DNA of 64,000 nucleotides. It comes from JBDWFY01 sp039976075 (GTDB lineage Bacteria; Pseudomonadota; Alphaproteobacteria; Rhizobiales; Stappiaceae). A program made the position numbers and the translations under genes. The notes under the pieces were generated by a model that saw only the letters and a program-made list of their open reading frames with translations, had not been told where the DNA came from and ran no database searches. The stretch is from NCBI GenBank assembly GCA_039976075.1, contig JBDWFY010000009.1, positions 62,001-126,000 on the forward strand, in the 5' to 3' direction. Shown in pieces: positions 52,149-61,225 of this stretch. The first letter of the stretch is position 1, and every line of letters begins with the position of its first letter.

Positions 52149-53111
52149 TTAGACAGCCAGCTTGTCCGCCAAAGGTTGAAACAGCGGATTTTCAGTCTCG
52201 AATATGTAGCTCAATGCGGAAATCGATACTGTAGCGGCGCCATTTTGCCGGAGCCAACTGGCCAAAGCAGGAGCGTTGTCTACCGGGCAGTGGATGATGC
52301 CTCCGTCGCCACCAAATGGTCTGGTGGCAGCAAATGTCGACGCGATCTCCTCCTGCTGCAAAGAACTTATCGGCAAATCAGACCGCACTTCGCGAACGGC
52401 ATGTGCCTTCGCTTCCGCGGCGACACGATCAAGTATCTGTTCAATACTATCAAGCGCCTTCTGACCCCATGGTGCTGTGAGGGATGCGACCAGATGTGCC
52501 TGCGAATTGAGGATAATGCCATCTTCGGGAATTTTCAGATTATTTGCCGACAACGTTGCCCCCGTTGACGTGATGTCGACAATCAGCTCAGCAGATCCCG
52601 CAGCGGGTGCGCCTTCGGTGGCACCCGAGCTCTCCACTATCCGGTAATCGGAAATGCCATGGGCAGCGAAAAAAGACCGGGTCAGCGTCACGTATTTTGT
52701 AGCTACCCGCAGACGGCGACCATGCTTGGCGCGAAAATCCGATGCAACGTCCCCCAGGTCGGCCATGGTAGAAACATCGATCCAGGCCTTGGGCAGGGCG
52801 ACAACGACATCAGCATGACCAAACCCAAGCGGAGCAATCAGGTGGGTCTTTTCAGTCGGCTCAGAGATGTTTTCCTGTACGAGATCGACACCGGTTACGC
52901 CGACATGGACTGAACCGGCCGCCAATTCACGCGTGATCTCCGATGCGGAAAGAAATGCGATCGCGACGGAGGAAACGCCTTTCAGGCGGCCCTGATAGTT
53001 TCGGTTGCCTCCCGGGCGTTCCACGGTAAGACCAGCACGCGCGAAAAAATTATGGGTTTTTTCCTGCAGGCGTCCCTTTGAAGGAATGGCAATAATGAGA
53101 TCATCACTCAT
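52149..53111 (-). CDS. hisG: ATP phosphoribosyltransferase HisG with C-terminal extension
   Basis: A 320-residue protein catalysing the first step of histidine synthesis (ATP plus PRPP). IIAIPSKGRLQEKTHNFF opens it, with LRVATKYVTLTRSFF near residue 135 and the PRPP-loop-like ELIVDITSTGATLSANNLK near 180. The catalytic part (about 1-230) equals the short HisG form that needs HisZ, and hisZ is the adjacent gene. About 85 further residues follow (about 236-320; GIIHCPVDNAPALASWLRQ; ATVSISALSYIFETENPL), an ACT-like tail that short forms lack. The gene begins 4 bp after the hisZ stop. Confidence 0.93.
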   Translation of the reverse strand: MSDDLIIAIPSKGRLQEKTHNFFARAGLTVERPGGNRNYQGRLKGVSSVAIAFLSASEITRELAAGSVHVGVTGVDLVQENISEPTEKTHLIAPLGFGHADVVVALPKAWIDVSTMADLGDVASDFRAKHGRRLRVATKYVTLTRSFFAAHGISDYRIVESSGATEGAPAAGSAELIVDITSTGATLSANNLKIPEDGIILNSQAHLVASLTAPWGQKALDSIEQILDRVAAEAKAHAVREVRSDLPISSLQQEEIASTFAATRPFGGDGGIIHCPVDNAPALASWLRQNGAATVSISALSYIFETENPLFQPLADKLAV

Positions 53112-53115
53112 GAAT

Positions 53116-54231
53116 TCATCCCTTCTCGTTCATGCGGTCAAGCCACATTGAAAAACCGACAGCCGGAACGTCTTTCTCTGCACCCAGCAACCTGACCAAT
53201 AGATCATACCTGCCACCGCCTATCACCGGTTGGCCGCCGGAATCGTGGGGATTGTGCAACTCGAACACGAAACCCGTATAGTAGTCGAGTCGTCGACCGA
53301 AGTCGGCTGCATAGCTCAGATTTTTTGGCTCGATGCCGCCGGCACGCAACAAGTCGATGCGCCGCTCAAATCGTTCAAGAGGGACGGAAAGATTCAGTTT
53401 TTCACTGAGAGCAAATTCTGAAAGCTTTTCGACGGCCTGATCTGCCGGGCCACTGATGTTCAGGAACCGGGTCAGTGTGTCGGCTGCACCCTGACTAACC
53501 CCAACACCTGAGGCGAGCGCCGCTTGCTCCAGAAACCGTTCCGAAATTTCATGAGCGGTCCGGCCTCCCACTGTAGAAATACCGGCGATTGAAAGCAGAT
53601 CTTCGACAACGGTAACCGCCGCGTCAGGGTCTGCGCCCTCAAGGGCTGCGAGAAACCCCATATTCTCATCCGATCTACGACCATCGCCCGCCATGCGCGC
53701 AATCGCTTTGTCAAGGCGCTCCCGTTCGCCGAACAGATCCCGCAGTCGTCGACGCCATACAATTGGCAGTCCGAGAGCTTCAAGCAGTGCCGTAAACACC
53801 GCCTCGTCGCCAATCCTGATCGTTGCTTCCTTTTGGCCTGCCGCTTTCGCAGCTTCCTGCGCTAGAATTAGAATCTGCGCATCGGCCTGCTCCCGCTCGG
53901 TCATGCCCAATATCTCGGCACCGGCCTGTGGAATTTCGCCTGAATGGCCAGGCCTTTGTCGAAATATCAGACCATTGTAACTGTATTTGGCCGCGCGCCC
54001 GGCTTTGCCTCGTTGTAGATAAAGCCGGGAAACAGGAATTGTGAAATCGGGTCTGAGACAGATATCGCGCCCGTCTTCGCCAGTGGTCAGAAACAGTCGT
54101 CGCCGGATGTCTTCCCCTGCAAGATCAAGAAAAACGTCCGCCGGCTGCAGAACCGGTGGCTCAACGGTTTCGTGACCGTTTTTCTCAAACAGATCCGAAA
54201 GGGCTGCATTTATGGTTGGTTCGAGGGGCAT
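53116..54231 (-). CDS. hisZ: ATP phosphoribosyltransferase regulatory subunit HisZ
   Basis: A 371-residue paralogue of histidyl-tRNA synthetase catalytic domains that serves as the regulatory partner of HisG. Class II motifs remain in altered form (LRPDFTIPVSRLYLQ; KYSYNGLIFRQRPGHSGEIP), and the C-terminal block PVIGGGRYDLLVRLLGAEKD keeps the synthetase-like core. It lacks the anticodon-binding domain. It starts 8 bp after the hisS stop and is followed closely by hisG, the usual order in Rhizobiales. Confidence 0.92.
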   Translation of the reverse strand: MPLEPTINAALSDLFEKNGHETVEPPVLQPADVFLDLAGEDIRRRLFLTTGEDGRDICLRPDFTIPVSRLYLQRGKAGRAAKYSYNGLIFRQRPGHSGEIPQAGAEILGMTEREQADAQILILAQEAAKAAGQKEATIRIGDEAVFTALLEALGLPIVWRRRLRDLFGERERLDKAIARMAGDGRRSDENMGFLAALEGADPDAAVTVVEDLLSIAGISTVGGRTAHEISERFLEQAALASGVGVSQGAADTLTRFLNISGPADQAVEKLSEFALSEKLNLSVPLERFERRIDLLRAGGIEPKNLSYAADFGRRLDYYTGFVFELHNPHDSGGQPVIGGGRYDLLVRLLGAEKDVPAVGFSMWLDRMNEKG

Positions 54232-54239
54232 TGTGAATC

Positions 54240-55742
54240 CTATTCCCCTGCTTCCTGCCGTGCGAGAATTTCTCTGACGGTTTCAACCAGGCGATCCTCA
54301 GGAACGGTTACCTGTGCCGGTCTGCTTTCGCGCCAGGTGGCATTATCCTCAATTTCTTCCGACAAGCGTTTTCCCTCAATCAGATCTTTGACCTGAAGTT
54401 CTCCCGCTGCCCGCTCATCTGACCCCTGGATGATCACGCAAGGCGAGTTGCGTCGATCGGCATATTGCAATTGTTTTCCGAATTGCTTTGGATTGCCCTG
54501 AAAGACTTCTGCGGCAATATCTGCTTCGCGTAGCTGCCGCGCAAATCCCGAATAGCGGGCGAGGCTTTCGCGATCTCGGTCCATGACGCAAACCACGACG
54601 GGACCAGCGGGGGACGACAAGTCGAGTTTGCCCAGTGATTGCAACGCAGCCATCAATCTGGAAACACCCATCGAGAATCCTGTTGAGGGTATGTCCTGCC
54701 CTTTGAACCGGCCGACAAGACCGTCATAACGACCCCCGCCGGCGACTGACCCAAATCTCACCTGCTGGCCATCTTTGTCGGTGGTCTCAAATGTCAGTTC
54801 TGCCTCGTAAACGGGACCGGTGTAATATTCGAGTCCCCTGACAACCGATGGATCAATAAGAATTCGACCGTCGTCATAACCTGCAGCCTGAACAATGCCA
54901 CCAATTTCTGCAAGTTCATCGACGCCCTTTGTCCCTGTTTCACTGTCTTTCACAAGGCTGCGCAGGTTTTCGATTGTCTGGTCTGTTGTTCCTGCGCCGG
55001 CGGCGACGAATGCCAGTACTGTTTGTGAGGCGGCCTCATCCAGACCCGCGCCTTTGGTGAAGTCGCCGGACTCGTCCTTTCGACCCGCGCCAAGCAGTGC
55101 CGCAACACCTTCAACGCCCAATCGATCAAGTTTGTCGACAGCGCGCAGAACAGTGAGACGCGTCGGGGCCTGTGTTTCGTCCCCGAGCCCGATCACATCC
55201 ATAATGCCATCAAGCACTTTTCTGTTGTTGACCCGAATGACGTAGTCACCCCGTTTGATCCCCAAACGCTCAAGCGTATCAGAGGCCATCATGCAGATTT
55301 CCGCATCAGCCATGACGGAAGGGGCCCCAACCGTATCAGCGTCAAACTGCATGAATTGCCGAAACCGGCCCGGACCCGGCTTCTCGTTCCGATAAACGTA
55401 ACCCATCCGATAACTGCGGTAGGGCTTCGGCAGCGTCTCGAAATTCTCTGCGACGTAACGGGCCAGAGGCGCCGTCAGATCGTATCGCAGGCTCATCCAC
55501 TGTTCATCGTCATCCTGGAGTGAAAATACGCCGGCGTTGGGACGGTCCTGATCTGGCAGGAATTTCCCCAGCGCGTCGGTATATTCGAAAGAAGGAGTTT
55601 CAACAGCTTCAAATCCGTGCAGCTCATAAGTCTGCCGAATAATGGTCAACATCTTTTCCGCGGCAGAAATCTCCGCAGGACCACGATCGGTAAAGCCGCG
55701 GGGAAGCCGCGCTTTTAACTTGCTGCTCTTCTTTTTTGCCAT
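54240..55742 (-). CDS. hisS: Histidyl-tRNA synthetase HisS
   Basis: A 500-residue class II synthetase. Motif 1 is ETPSFEYTDAL, motif 2 includes YRMGYVYRNEKPGPGRFRQF, and the histidine-binding LVGRF/GGGRYDGLVGRFKGQDI region precedes motif 3 (STGFSMGVSRLMAAL). An anticodon-binding domain occupies the last 90 residues. Alphaproteobacterial HisS has unusual tRNA-His recognition, which fits the long, basic N-terminus (MAKKKSSKLKARLPRGF). ATG 55742 is taken as start; the ribosome site is weak. Confidence 0.94.
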   Translation of the reverse strand: MAKKKSSKLKARLPRGFTDRGPAEISAAEKMLTIIRQTYELHGFEAVETPSFEYTDALGKFLPDQDRPNAGVFSLQDDDEQWMSLRYDLTAPLARYVAENFETLPKPYRSYRMGYVYRNEKPGPGRFRQFMQFDADTVGAPSVMADAEICMMASDTLERLGIKRGDYVIRVNNRKVLDGIMDVIGLGDETQAPTRLTVLRAVDKLDRLGVEGVAALLGAGRKDESGDFTKGAGLDEAASQTVLAFVAAGAGTTDQTIENLRSLVKDSETGTKGVDELAEIGGIVQAAGYDDGRILIDPSVVRGLEYYTGPVYEAELTFETTDKDGQQVRFGSVAGGGRYDGLVGRFKGQDIPSTGFSMGVSRLMAALQSLGKLDLSSPAGPVVVCVMDRDRESLARYSGFARQLREADIAAEVFQGNPKQFGKQLQYADRRNSPCVIIQGSDERAAGELQVKDLIEGKRLSEEIEDNATWRESRPAQVTVPEDRLVETVREILARQEAGE

Positions 55743-55999
55743 CGGATGACCATGTACTTTCAGGAATTTATCCGTTTTGCCCGCTCGCTACGGCAGGCCG
55801 TGGTTTCCTAGACGAAACAAGGACCAAGAGCAAGGCAGACGCCCGTTCTACTACCCCAAACGCACTATTTTGGGTTTCTGCCTGTTATCTCTCTCACGAT
55901 TTTTTCGCCGGTATGAAAGTTCTCGCCGAAGCGGACTTGCAATACCATTTTCTTTGACTATGGTCCGCCGGTCAATGTGATCGGGCATCGGGATGCGGT

Positions 56000-57202
56000 A
56001 TGTCAGTTTCGTTGACAGGGGAAGGCCTTTATTTTCAGCAGCACGGGCCAAAGCTCCCTCTTCCCCGTGAGCCGATAGAGAGCGACGGATTGCAATTGAA
56101 CAGTGAAAATCAGCCGGATGTCCCCGATGTGACCGTCGTGCTGCCGACATATAATGAGTGCGCCAACATTGCCCCTATGGTTGATCGCCTGGTGAGGACG
56201 CTGGACGGTATTGCCTGGGAAGCCATATTCGTTGACGACGACTCACCGGACGGCACAGCGGAGCGCGTGCGGCAAATCAGCCAGGAAGAGCCGCGAGTTC
56301 GCTGCATTCGCCGCATTGGAAGACGAGGACTTTCCGGTGCTTGTATTGAAGGTATTCTTGCCAGCTCGAGCGAGATCGTGGCCGTTATGGACGCCGATCT
56401 GCAGCATGATGAAACACTGCTGCCAAAAATGTTTGCTCTGATATCGCAGGATGAGGCTGATCTGGTGGTTGCCAGCCGCTATGTCGATGGCGGCGCCGCC
56501 GGCGAGGGACTGTCCAGCATCCGTCAGAAGGGCAGTGAATTTGCCAACTATCTTGCGCGACGGCTGCTAGGGGTTTCGCTCAGCGACCCGATGAGCGGTT
56601 TTTTTATGATACGGCGCGCAGAAGTGGAGACCGTTGCTCCCAGACTTTCGAGCCAGGGTTTCAAGATCCTGCTGGATATTGTTGCGACATCAAAATCTCA
56701 GCTGCGCCTCAGGGAGTTACCCTTTACTTTCCGAGAACGGGAGCATGGCGAAAGCAAGCTCGATACCATGGTGACGATTGAATATCTGGGATTGTTGATT
56801 TCCAAGATGTTCGGTGATCTGATTTCGGTTCGCTTCCTGCTTTTCAGTCTGGTTGGAGCGACAGGGGTTGTCGTTCACCTCGTTTCTCTCAGAACACTTC
56901 TGGTTGCCGGTGCGCTACCTTTTGAGAGGGCACAATTGATTGCCACATTTATCGCCATGACCAGTAATTTCTTTCTGAACAACCAGATGACTTACCGGGA
57001 CCGACGTCTGAGGGGAGCGAAAGTCTGGAGGGGATTGTTCAGTTTTTATCTGGTCTGTAGCATCGGAGTGCTGGCAAATGTGGGTGTGGCCAGCTGGATT
57101 TACGGCAGCGAGCCGGTATGGTGGTTTGCCGGTACAGCCGGCGCATTGATGGGAGCGGTCTGGAACTATGCGGCAAGTTCAGTCCTTACCTGGCGAAAGT
57201 AG
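56000..57202 (+). CDS. Polyprenyl-phosphate glycosyltransferase (GT2) fused to GtrA domain
   Basis: A 400-residue protein. The GT2 domain (about 40-265; VTVVLPTYNECANIAPMVDR, VDDDSPDGTAERV, VMDADLQHDETLLPKM with the DxD) resembles dolichol-phosphate mannosyltransferases. A C-terminal GtrA-type domain with four helices (about 275-400) follows. It should load a sugar onto undecaprenyl phosphate and flip or anchor it at the inner membrane. The gene overlaps the next by 35 bp. That neighbour is a membrane transferase that would use such lipid-linked sugars. Confidence 0.88.
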   Translation: MSVSLTGEGLYFQQHGPKLPLPREPIESDGLQLNSENQPDVPDVTVVLPTYNECANIAPMVDRLVRTLDGIAWEAIFVDDDSPDGTAERVRQISQEEPRVRCIRRIGRRGLSGACIEGILASSSEIVAVMDADLQHDETLLPKMFALISQDEADLVVASRYVDGGAAGEGLSSIRQKGSEFANYLARRLLGVSLSDPMSGFFMIRRAEVETVAPRLSSQGFKILLDIVATSKSQLRLRELPFTFREREHGESKLDTMVTIEYLGLLISKMFGDLISVRFLLFSLVGATGVVVHLVSLRTLLVAGALPFERAQLIATFIAMTSNFFLNNQMTYRDRRLRGAKVWRGLFSFYLVCSIGVLANVGVASWIYGSEPVWWFAGTAGALMGAVWNYAASSVLTWRK

Positions 57203-58703
57203 CGATTTGCCGGTGTTTCTGCGTCCGCAGACACTGATCGTGATCGTACTTGGTCTGACGGTGATCCGGTTGATTACCGCCGCGACAACGGGATTGGTGG
57301 AAGACGAAGCTTACTATCGATTGTGGGGTCTTAATCCGGCGTTTGGCTACTATGACCATCCGCCGATGATCGGATGGTGGATTGCCATCGGTCAGTTCAT
57401 CGCAGGCGACAATGCACTCGGTGTTCGCCTGGTGGGTGTACTTGCGACGTTTTTCGGCTCGTTTGTTCTGTGGCGTACATCATTTCTACTTTTTGATCGT
57501 CAAACCGCTGGTCTGGCCGTGTTGTTTTTCAACTCCACGATCCTTATCGGCATCGGTTCTATCCTGGCGACCCCTGATGCGCCGTCTGTATTCTTTTGGG
57601 GCATGAGTCTCTGGGCACTGGCAGAGCTTAACGCCAGCAAGAACGGTCTTTGGTGGCTGGTCGTAGGTTTTTTTGCCGGTTGCGGACTTCTCTCCAAATA
57701 TTCCGTCCTGTTTCTGGGGGTCGGGATTATCTTGTGGGTCCTCTGGGTACCGGAGTTGCGCCGCTGGATACTCTCCTGGCAGATGTGGGTGGGTGGCCTT
57801 GTTGCCGGGTTGCTTGTTGTCCCTTTAGTGCTCTGGAATATGGACCACGAGTGGGCGTCCTTCGTCAAACAATTCGGCCGGGCTGTTCCCAAGCGCTGGA
57901 CGTTGAAATATCTGGGAGAATTTGCGGGGGCGATGGCTGGCCTGGTCAACCCGCTGATGCTTGTTTTTCTGATACCCGGCATAGGAACGGCTATTCGGAG
58001 AACATTCTCCGATCGTGCGCCCGGAGCAGCGCTGCTGGTTCTTACCAGCATGCCGTTTTTGCTCTATCTCATGTTTCACGCGTTTCACGGCAGAGTCCAG
58101 GCCAATTGGCCTGCACCGCTGTTTCCCGCCTTGTCATTGCTGGCAGCGCCCATGGCAGCAGGCTTTGGCAATTGGGCGATGGAGCCGGGGCGGTGGACGC
58201 TTTTCTGGCGCAAAGCGGTGATTGTGACAGGGGTTCTGGCATCATTGATCGTCTACGTTCATGCCATCACGCCGCTTACCGGCGCGATGGGTCGGAAAGA
58301 GCCGACTTTTCAGCTGCGCGGATGGAATGAAATAGGAGCACAAATCGCTGAACTTGCGCAGGAGACCGAGGCCCAATGGGTGGCAACATCAAGTTACGGT
58401 CTGACGGGAGAGCTTGATTTCGTGCTCAGGGGTCAATTGCCGGTGGTTCAGTTGACAGAGAGAATACGTTTTGTCATGGCGCCGAAGCCCGACCGGGAGA
58501 TAACAAATAAGCCTGGTCTTTATGTTGCGTTTGCGCGCAAAGACAGTTCGGGTCGGGCAAAAATGCATTTTCGCCAGTTTCAGCGTATCGCCACGCTCAA
58601 GCGCACGGTCAAAGGAACGATTCTGGACGAAATCAATGTGTACTATTTCTCACAACCGTTGGAATATCCTCTCGATCCGGCGTTTCCACTGCCTGACAGC
58701 TGA
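57168..58703 (+). CDS. GT39/ArnT-like membrane glycosyltransferase
   Basis: A 511-residue, multi-helix membrane enzyme. The first periplasmic loop has GLVEDEAYYRLWGLNPAFGY, carrying the conserved acidic pair of the PMT/ArnT family, followed by YDHPPMIGWWIAIG. A periplasmic C-terminal domain of about 110 residues ends the protein. The family transfers sugar from polyprenyl phosphate to lipid or protein outside the membrane. The acceptor is unknown, lipid A or a cell-surface glycan being likely. ATG 57168 overlaps the previous gene by 35 bp. Confidence 0.88.
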   Translation: MRQVQSLPGESSDLPVFLRPQTLIVIVLGLTVIRLITAATTGLVEDEAYYRLWGLNPAFGYYDHPPMIGWWIAIGQFIAGDNALGVRLVGVLATFFGSFVLWRTSFLLFDRQTAGLAVLFFNSTILIGIGSILATPDAPSVFFWGMSLWALAELNASKNGLWWLVVGFFAGCGLLSKYSVLFLGVGIILWVLWVPELRRWILSWQMWVGGLVAGLLVVPLVLWNMDHEWASFVKQFGRAVPKRWTLKYLGEFAGAMAGLVNPLMLVFLIPGIGTAIRRTFSDRAPGAALLVLTSMPFLLYLMFHAFHGRVQANWPAPLFPALSLLAAPMAAGFGNWAMEPGRWTLFWRKAVIVTGVLASLIVYVHAITPLTGAMGRKEPTFQLRGWNEIGAQIAELAQETEAQWVATSSYGLTGELDFVLRGQLPVVQLTERIRFVMAPKPDREITNKPGLYVAFARKDSSGRAKMHFRQFQRIATLKRTVKGTILDEINVYYFSQPLEYPLDPAFPLPDS

Positions 58704-58869
58704 GTTTTTCCAGGATAAAAAACCGGATAAGCCTTTTATATCATTGTTAAAATAATCATGACTGGGGACTTTTCATGTTCCCCTGGTAGAAGCTTCGTTG
58801 TCAGCTTGATATTTCAATTGAAGCGAATCGTGTTTTAAAGTGACGCCAGGAGAACGGGGCTGCTCTGCT

Positions 58870-59661
58870 ATGAAACGCGTCATTTTGACTTCGTTGGAAT
58901 ATGGTCTTGCCTTTGGTGTTGACCGGGCACTCAGGGATCTTGCGGCAGGAGGGCGCATATCGGCAATCGGTTGTCTGGTTACCAGTGAGTTGTGGCCACT
59001 GGAGGCGCAGGCTCTCAGGCAATCGATCGAAGAAGGGCAGGGCCGAACGCGAGCAGGCGTTGCCATAACACTGTCTTATCCCTTTGAGCCGGCGAGCGAA
59101 GAAGGAAAAGTCACATTTGGCAACCCGTTTCCCAAACCGTTAAAAAGCCGATTGCAAGGTGTGCTGAGACAGCACCCTAAAGAGAGTGTTCGGGCGGAAA
59201 TAGGTGCGCAACTGGCTTTGTTTGCCGAGCATTTTGGCAGAGAACCGGATTTTGTGACCCTGCATTTTGACACGCCTCTCACGGCACGTATTGCAAAAGC
59301 TTTGACTGAGAGCATGGTCGAGCGTTCGATGAATAAGGTGCTTATTCTTGCACCGCTTAGCGGCACGCGGGCTGATCATATTTTATCCCGTCGTGCTGCC
59401 AGCCGACATCTGACGGCAACGGATGGAATATTGTACTGGCCACGCACCGAAGAGATTGATGAACTTCGTCAATTCGTCGTCGGCACAATGTCTGAGCAGC
59501 CCGATAACGTCGTTGCGGTATGCTTTCCCGGTGAGGTTGATGATCGGTTGCGTCGATTTGAATCGAAAAAAATGCAATCTGTGCGTAGCGCGCATCTGGA
59601 CTTTTTGAACAGTGACTTGTTTCTGTCGTTACAGGATGAGCGCGGAATTTTTCTCTTCTAG
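58870..59661 (+). CDS. ChbG/HpnK-like deacetylase-fold protein lacking the metal site
   Basis: A 263-residue protein with the layout of the YdjC/ChbG/HpnK family: the N-terminal strand and loop (LTSLEYGLAFGVDRALRDLA), GVAITLSYPFEP, FVTLHFDTPLTARIAKAL. Active members have ADDFG, GxHL and HxH at those places to hold the metal. Here they read SLEYG, GVAI and LHFD, so the Asp pair and most His ligands are gone. It is probably not a working deacetylase. ATG 58870 is preferred; a GTG at 58840 is in frame. It follows two lipid-linked glycosylation genes, in the place where an ArnD-like deacetylase would be expected. Confidence 0.65.
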   Translation: MKRVILTSLEYGLAFGVDRALRDLAAGGRISAIGCLVTSELWPLEAQALRQSIEEGQGRTRAGVAITLSYPFEPASEEGKVTFGNPFPKPLKSRLQGVLRQHPKESVRAEIGAQLALFAEHFGREPDFVTLHFDTPLTARIAKALTESMVERSMNKVLILAPLSGTRADHILSRRAASRHLTATDGILYWPRTEEIDELRQFVVGTMSEQPDNVVAVCFPGEVDDRLRRFESKKMQSVRSAHLDFLNSDLFLSLQDERGIFLF

Positions 59662-59798
59662 GATGCTTTCTGCACAGGTTCAGGACCGATGAATTGGACC
59701 ATTGCCGGGAAAGTATTTTTGTAGCGAACCGCGTTGGTGCGCCCTAAAAACCGATTTTTATCCCGGGTGAAAGTCGAATACTGACCACGAGTAGAATC

Positions 59799-59835
59799 AA
59801 AAAACGGCCTCCCGGGGAATGGAGGCCGCTTTTTT
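59799..59835 (+). terminator. Intrinsic terminator after the HpnK-like gene
   Basis: CGGCCTCC (59805-59812) and GGAGGCCG (59821-59828) form an 8-bp stem with an A-run before and CTTTTTT after. It can work in both directions. Confidence 0.9.
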
Positions 59836-59907
59836 GCTGGAGGTGAGGACATGAGGGGAAGAGCTGTCCTTACAGTTTCTAATATGGACACTTTCGTGTT
59901 CATTTAA

Positions 59908-59923
59908 AGTGATTTTCGTCACA
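59908..59923. promoter_or_regulatory. CRP-type operator upstream of the CRP-like gene
   Basis: AGTGA-TTTTCG-TCACA matches the CRP consensus TGTGA-N6-TCACA at 9 of 10 positions. It is centred about 100 bp before the start codon at 60016. The 354-bp gap also holds the terminator at 59799. Confidence 0.7.
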
Positions 59924-60015
59924 AAGATTGCTCTTTCATAATCGTTGTGCGCACTGTAGGCAGAAATACAGAAAGTCCAAATGCGTCAACCAAACGAGTC
60001 TGATCGGAAGTCATC

Positions 60016-60705
60016 ATGAATCAAATCGGTTCGGTACTTAAGAACAGTTTTTCGCTTGAAGGGCTGGATCCCGGACTGGCTGATGGTCTGTCGAACCTTG
60101 CCCGTCCGATGAAACTCAAGCCTGGATCGATCCTGTTTGAAGCGGGAGACCCGGGCAATGGCTGCTATGCGGTTCTGGAGGGATCGCTCAAAGTCAGCAT
60201 GCTTTCGATTGATGGAGATGAACAACTGCTCGCGGTTCTTGGTCCCAACAATATTGTGGGAGAGCTGGCTCTGTTGGATGGGCGGCCGAGATCGGCGACG
60301 GTTTCTGCGTTGAAAGAGTGTCAACTCGCTTTCATGGACAAGGCTGCATTTGAGCGCTTTGCTGACGATAATCCTGCTGTATATCGCCACATGCTCCATA
60401 TTGTCGGCGGCAGGTTGCGGCAGGCAAACGACGTATTGGCTGCCAGGAGCTTTTTGCCTCTTCCTGGCCGGGTTGCGCAAACGCTGCTGCAACTGGCCGA
60501 TTCCTTCGGCAAACCGCTGGACGGCGATCGTATCTTGATCAATTATAAACTGGGGCAGGCTGAAATTGCCAACATGGCTGGTGCGGCACGGGAAAATGTG
60601 AGCCGTGTGCTGAACGAATGGAAACGTGCGGGAACTGTCAGTCGGATCAACGGATATTATTGCCTGGAGCAGCCAAAGACGCTGGAGCAGGCCTGCCAGA
60701 TTTAA
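60016..60705 (+). CDS. CRP/FNR-family regulator, cAMP-binding type
   Basis: A 229-residue regulator. The cyclic-nucleotide domain (about 20-130) keeps GELALLDGRPRSATVSA, with the Glu, Arg and Ser that hold cAMP in CRP. The C-terminal helix-turn-helix (LGQAEIANMAGAARENVSRV) has RENVSR as recognition helix, the R-E-x3-R pattern that reads TGTGA in CRP, unlike the E-x2-SR without Arg of FNR/FixK. N-terminal Fe-S cysteines are absent. A ribosome site GGAAG precedes ATG 60016. A matching operator lies upstream of itself and of each of the two small genes that follow on the other strand. Confidence 0.9.
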   Translation: MNQIGSVLKNSFSLEGLDPGLADGLSNLARPMKLKPGSILFEAGDPGNGCYAVLEGSLKVSMLSIDGDEQLLAVLGPNNIVGELALLDGRPRSATVSALKECQLAFMDKAAFERFADDNPAVYRHMLHIVGGRLRQANDVLAARSFLPLPGRVAQTLLQLADSFGKPLDGDRILINYKLGQAEIANMAGAARENVSRVLNEWKRAGTVSRINGYYCLEQPKTLEQACQI

Positions 60706-60739
60706 GCAGGACGTTCGATATACGCCGACGCTGACCGGC

Positions 60740-60780
60740 AAAAAATGAAACAGCCTCCCGGATCACGGAGAGGCTGTTTC
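60740..60780 (-). terminator. Terminator of the first His-rich protein gene (shared with the CRP-like gene)
   Basis: GAAACAGCCTC (60747-60757) and GAGGCTGTTTC (60770-60780) pair over 11 bp. On the minus strand the stem is followed by ATTTTTTG. It lies between convergent genes and nearly repeats the stem at 61606-61635. Confidence 0.88.
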
Positions 60781-60819
60781 CATTTAGGGTCACAAAGCTC
60801 TCAGAAAGAGCCTATACGC

Positions 60820-61137
60820 TTAGTAGTAATATGGATTGTGTCCACAAATCTTGCGTTTCACCCAAATGTGGTGGCCGTGATACTCGCTCCATTCTTTATA
60901 TTTCTTGAAGTAGCAGCCATGACCATATCCGTGGCCCCAGTGCCTCGCGTGACCCCAGTGATGGCGACGATGCTTGTGCCACCTGCGGTGCTTCCGGAAC
61001 TTCCGTTTTTTGCCACCAACCAGAACAACGTTGCTGTTCTCAATCGATGAGCCGGCAGCCGAAGCCGGTGCGGATACTGACACTGCGCCGGAAATTAGAA
61101 CCGCAGCGGCAATAGACGATGAGATTATCTTATTCAT
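60820..61137 (-). CDS. Small secreted His-rich protein, copy 1
   Basis: A 105-residue protein. The signal peptide (MNKIISSSIAAAVLISGAVS, with ASAAG cleavage near residue 28) is followed by a mature part of about 77 residues. About one fifth of it is His, mixed with Lys/Arg/Trp/Tyr: HRRWHKHRRHHWGHARHWGH, then CYFKKYKEWSEYHGHHIWVK and CGHNPYYY. Two Cys are conserved with copy 2 and could form a disulfide. Metal binding or polyanion binding is plausible from composition. I do not recognise a characterised family. AGGGAGT lies upstream of ATG 61137. A CRP-type site is 96 bp upstream and a terminator follows. Confidence 0.85.
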   Translation of the reverse strand: MNKIISSSIAAAVLISGAVSVSAPASAAGSSIENSNVVLVGGKKRKFRKHRRWHKHRRHHWGHARHWGHGYGHGCYFKKYKEWSEYHGHHIWVKRKICGHNPYYY

Positions 61138-61225
61138 TTTATGTATTACTCCCTGTTATTAAACGAAGACATTATTGTCTGCGCTTCTTACAAGAAATAA
61201 TTTAGTTATTATCATGTATAATTCA

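Noticed and set aside
59658..59903. 81-codon minus-strand frame between the HpnK-like and CRP-like genes
   Set aside because: It reads through the terminator hairpin at 59799-59835 and has no ribosome site.
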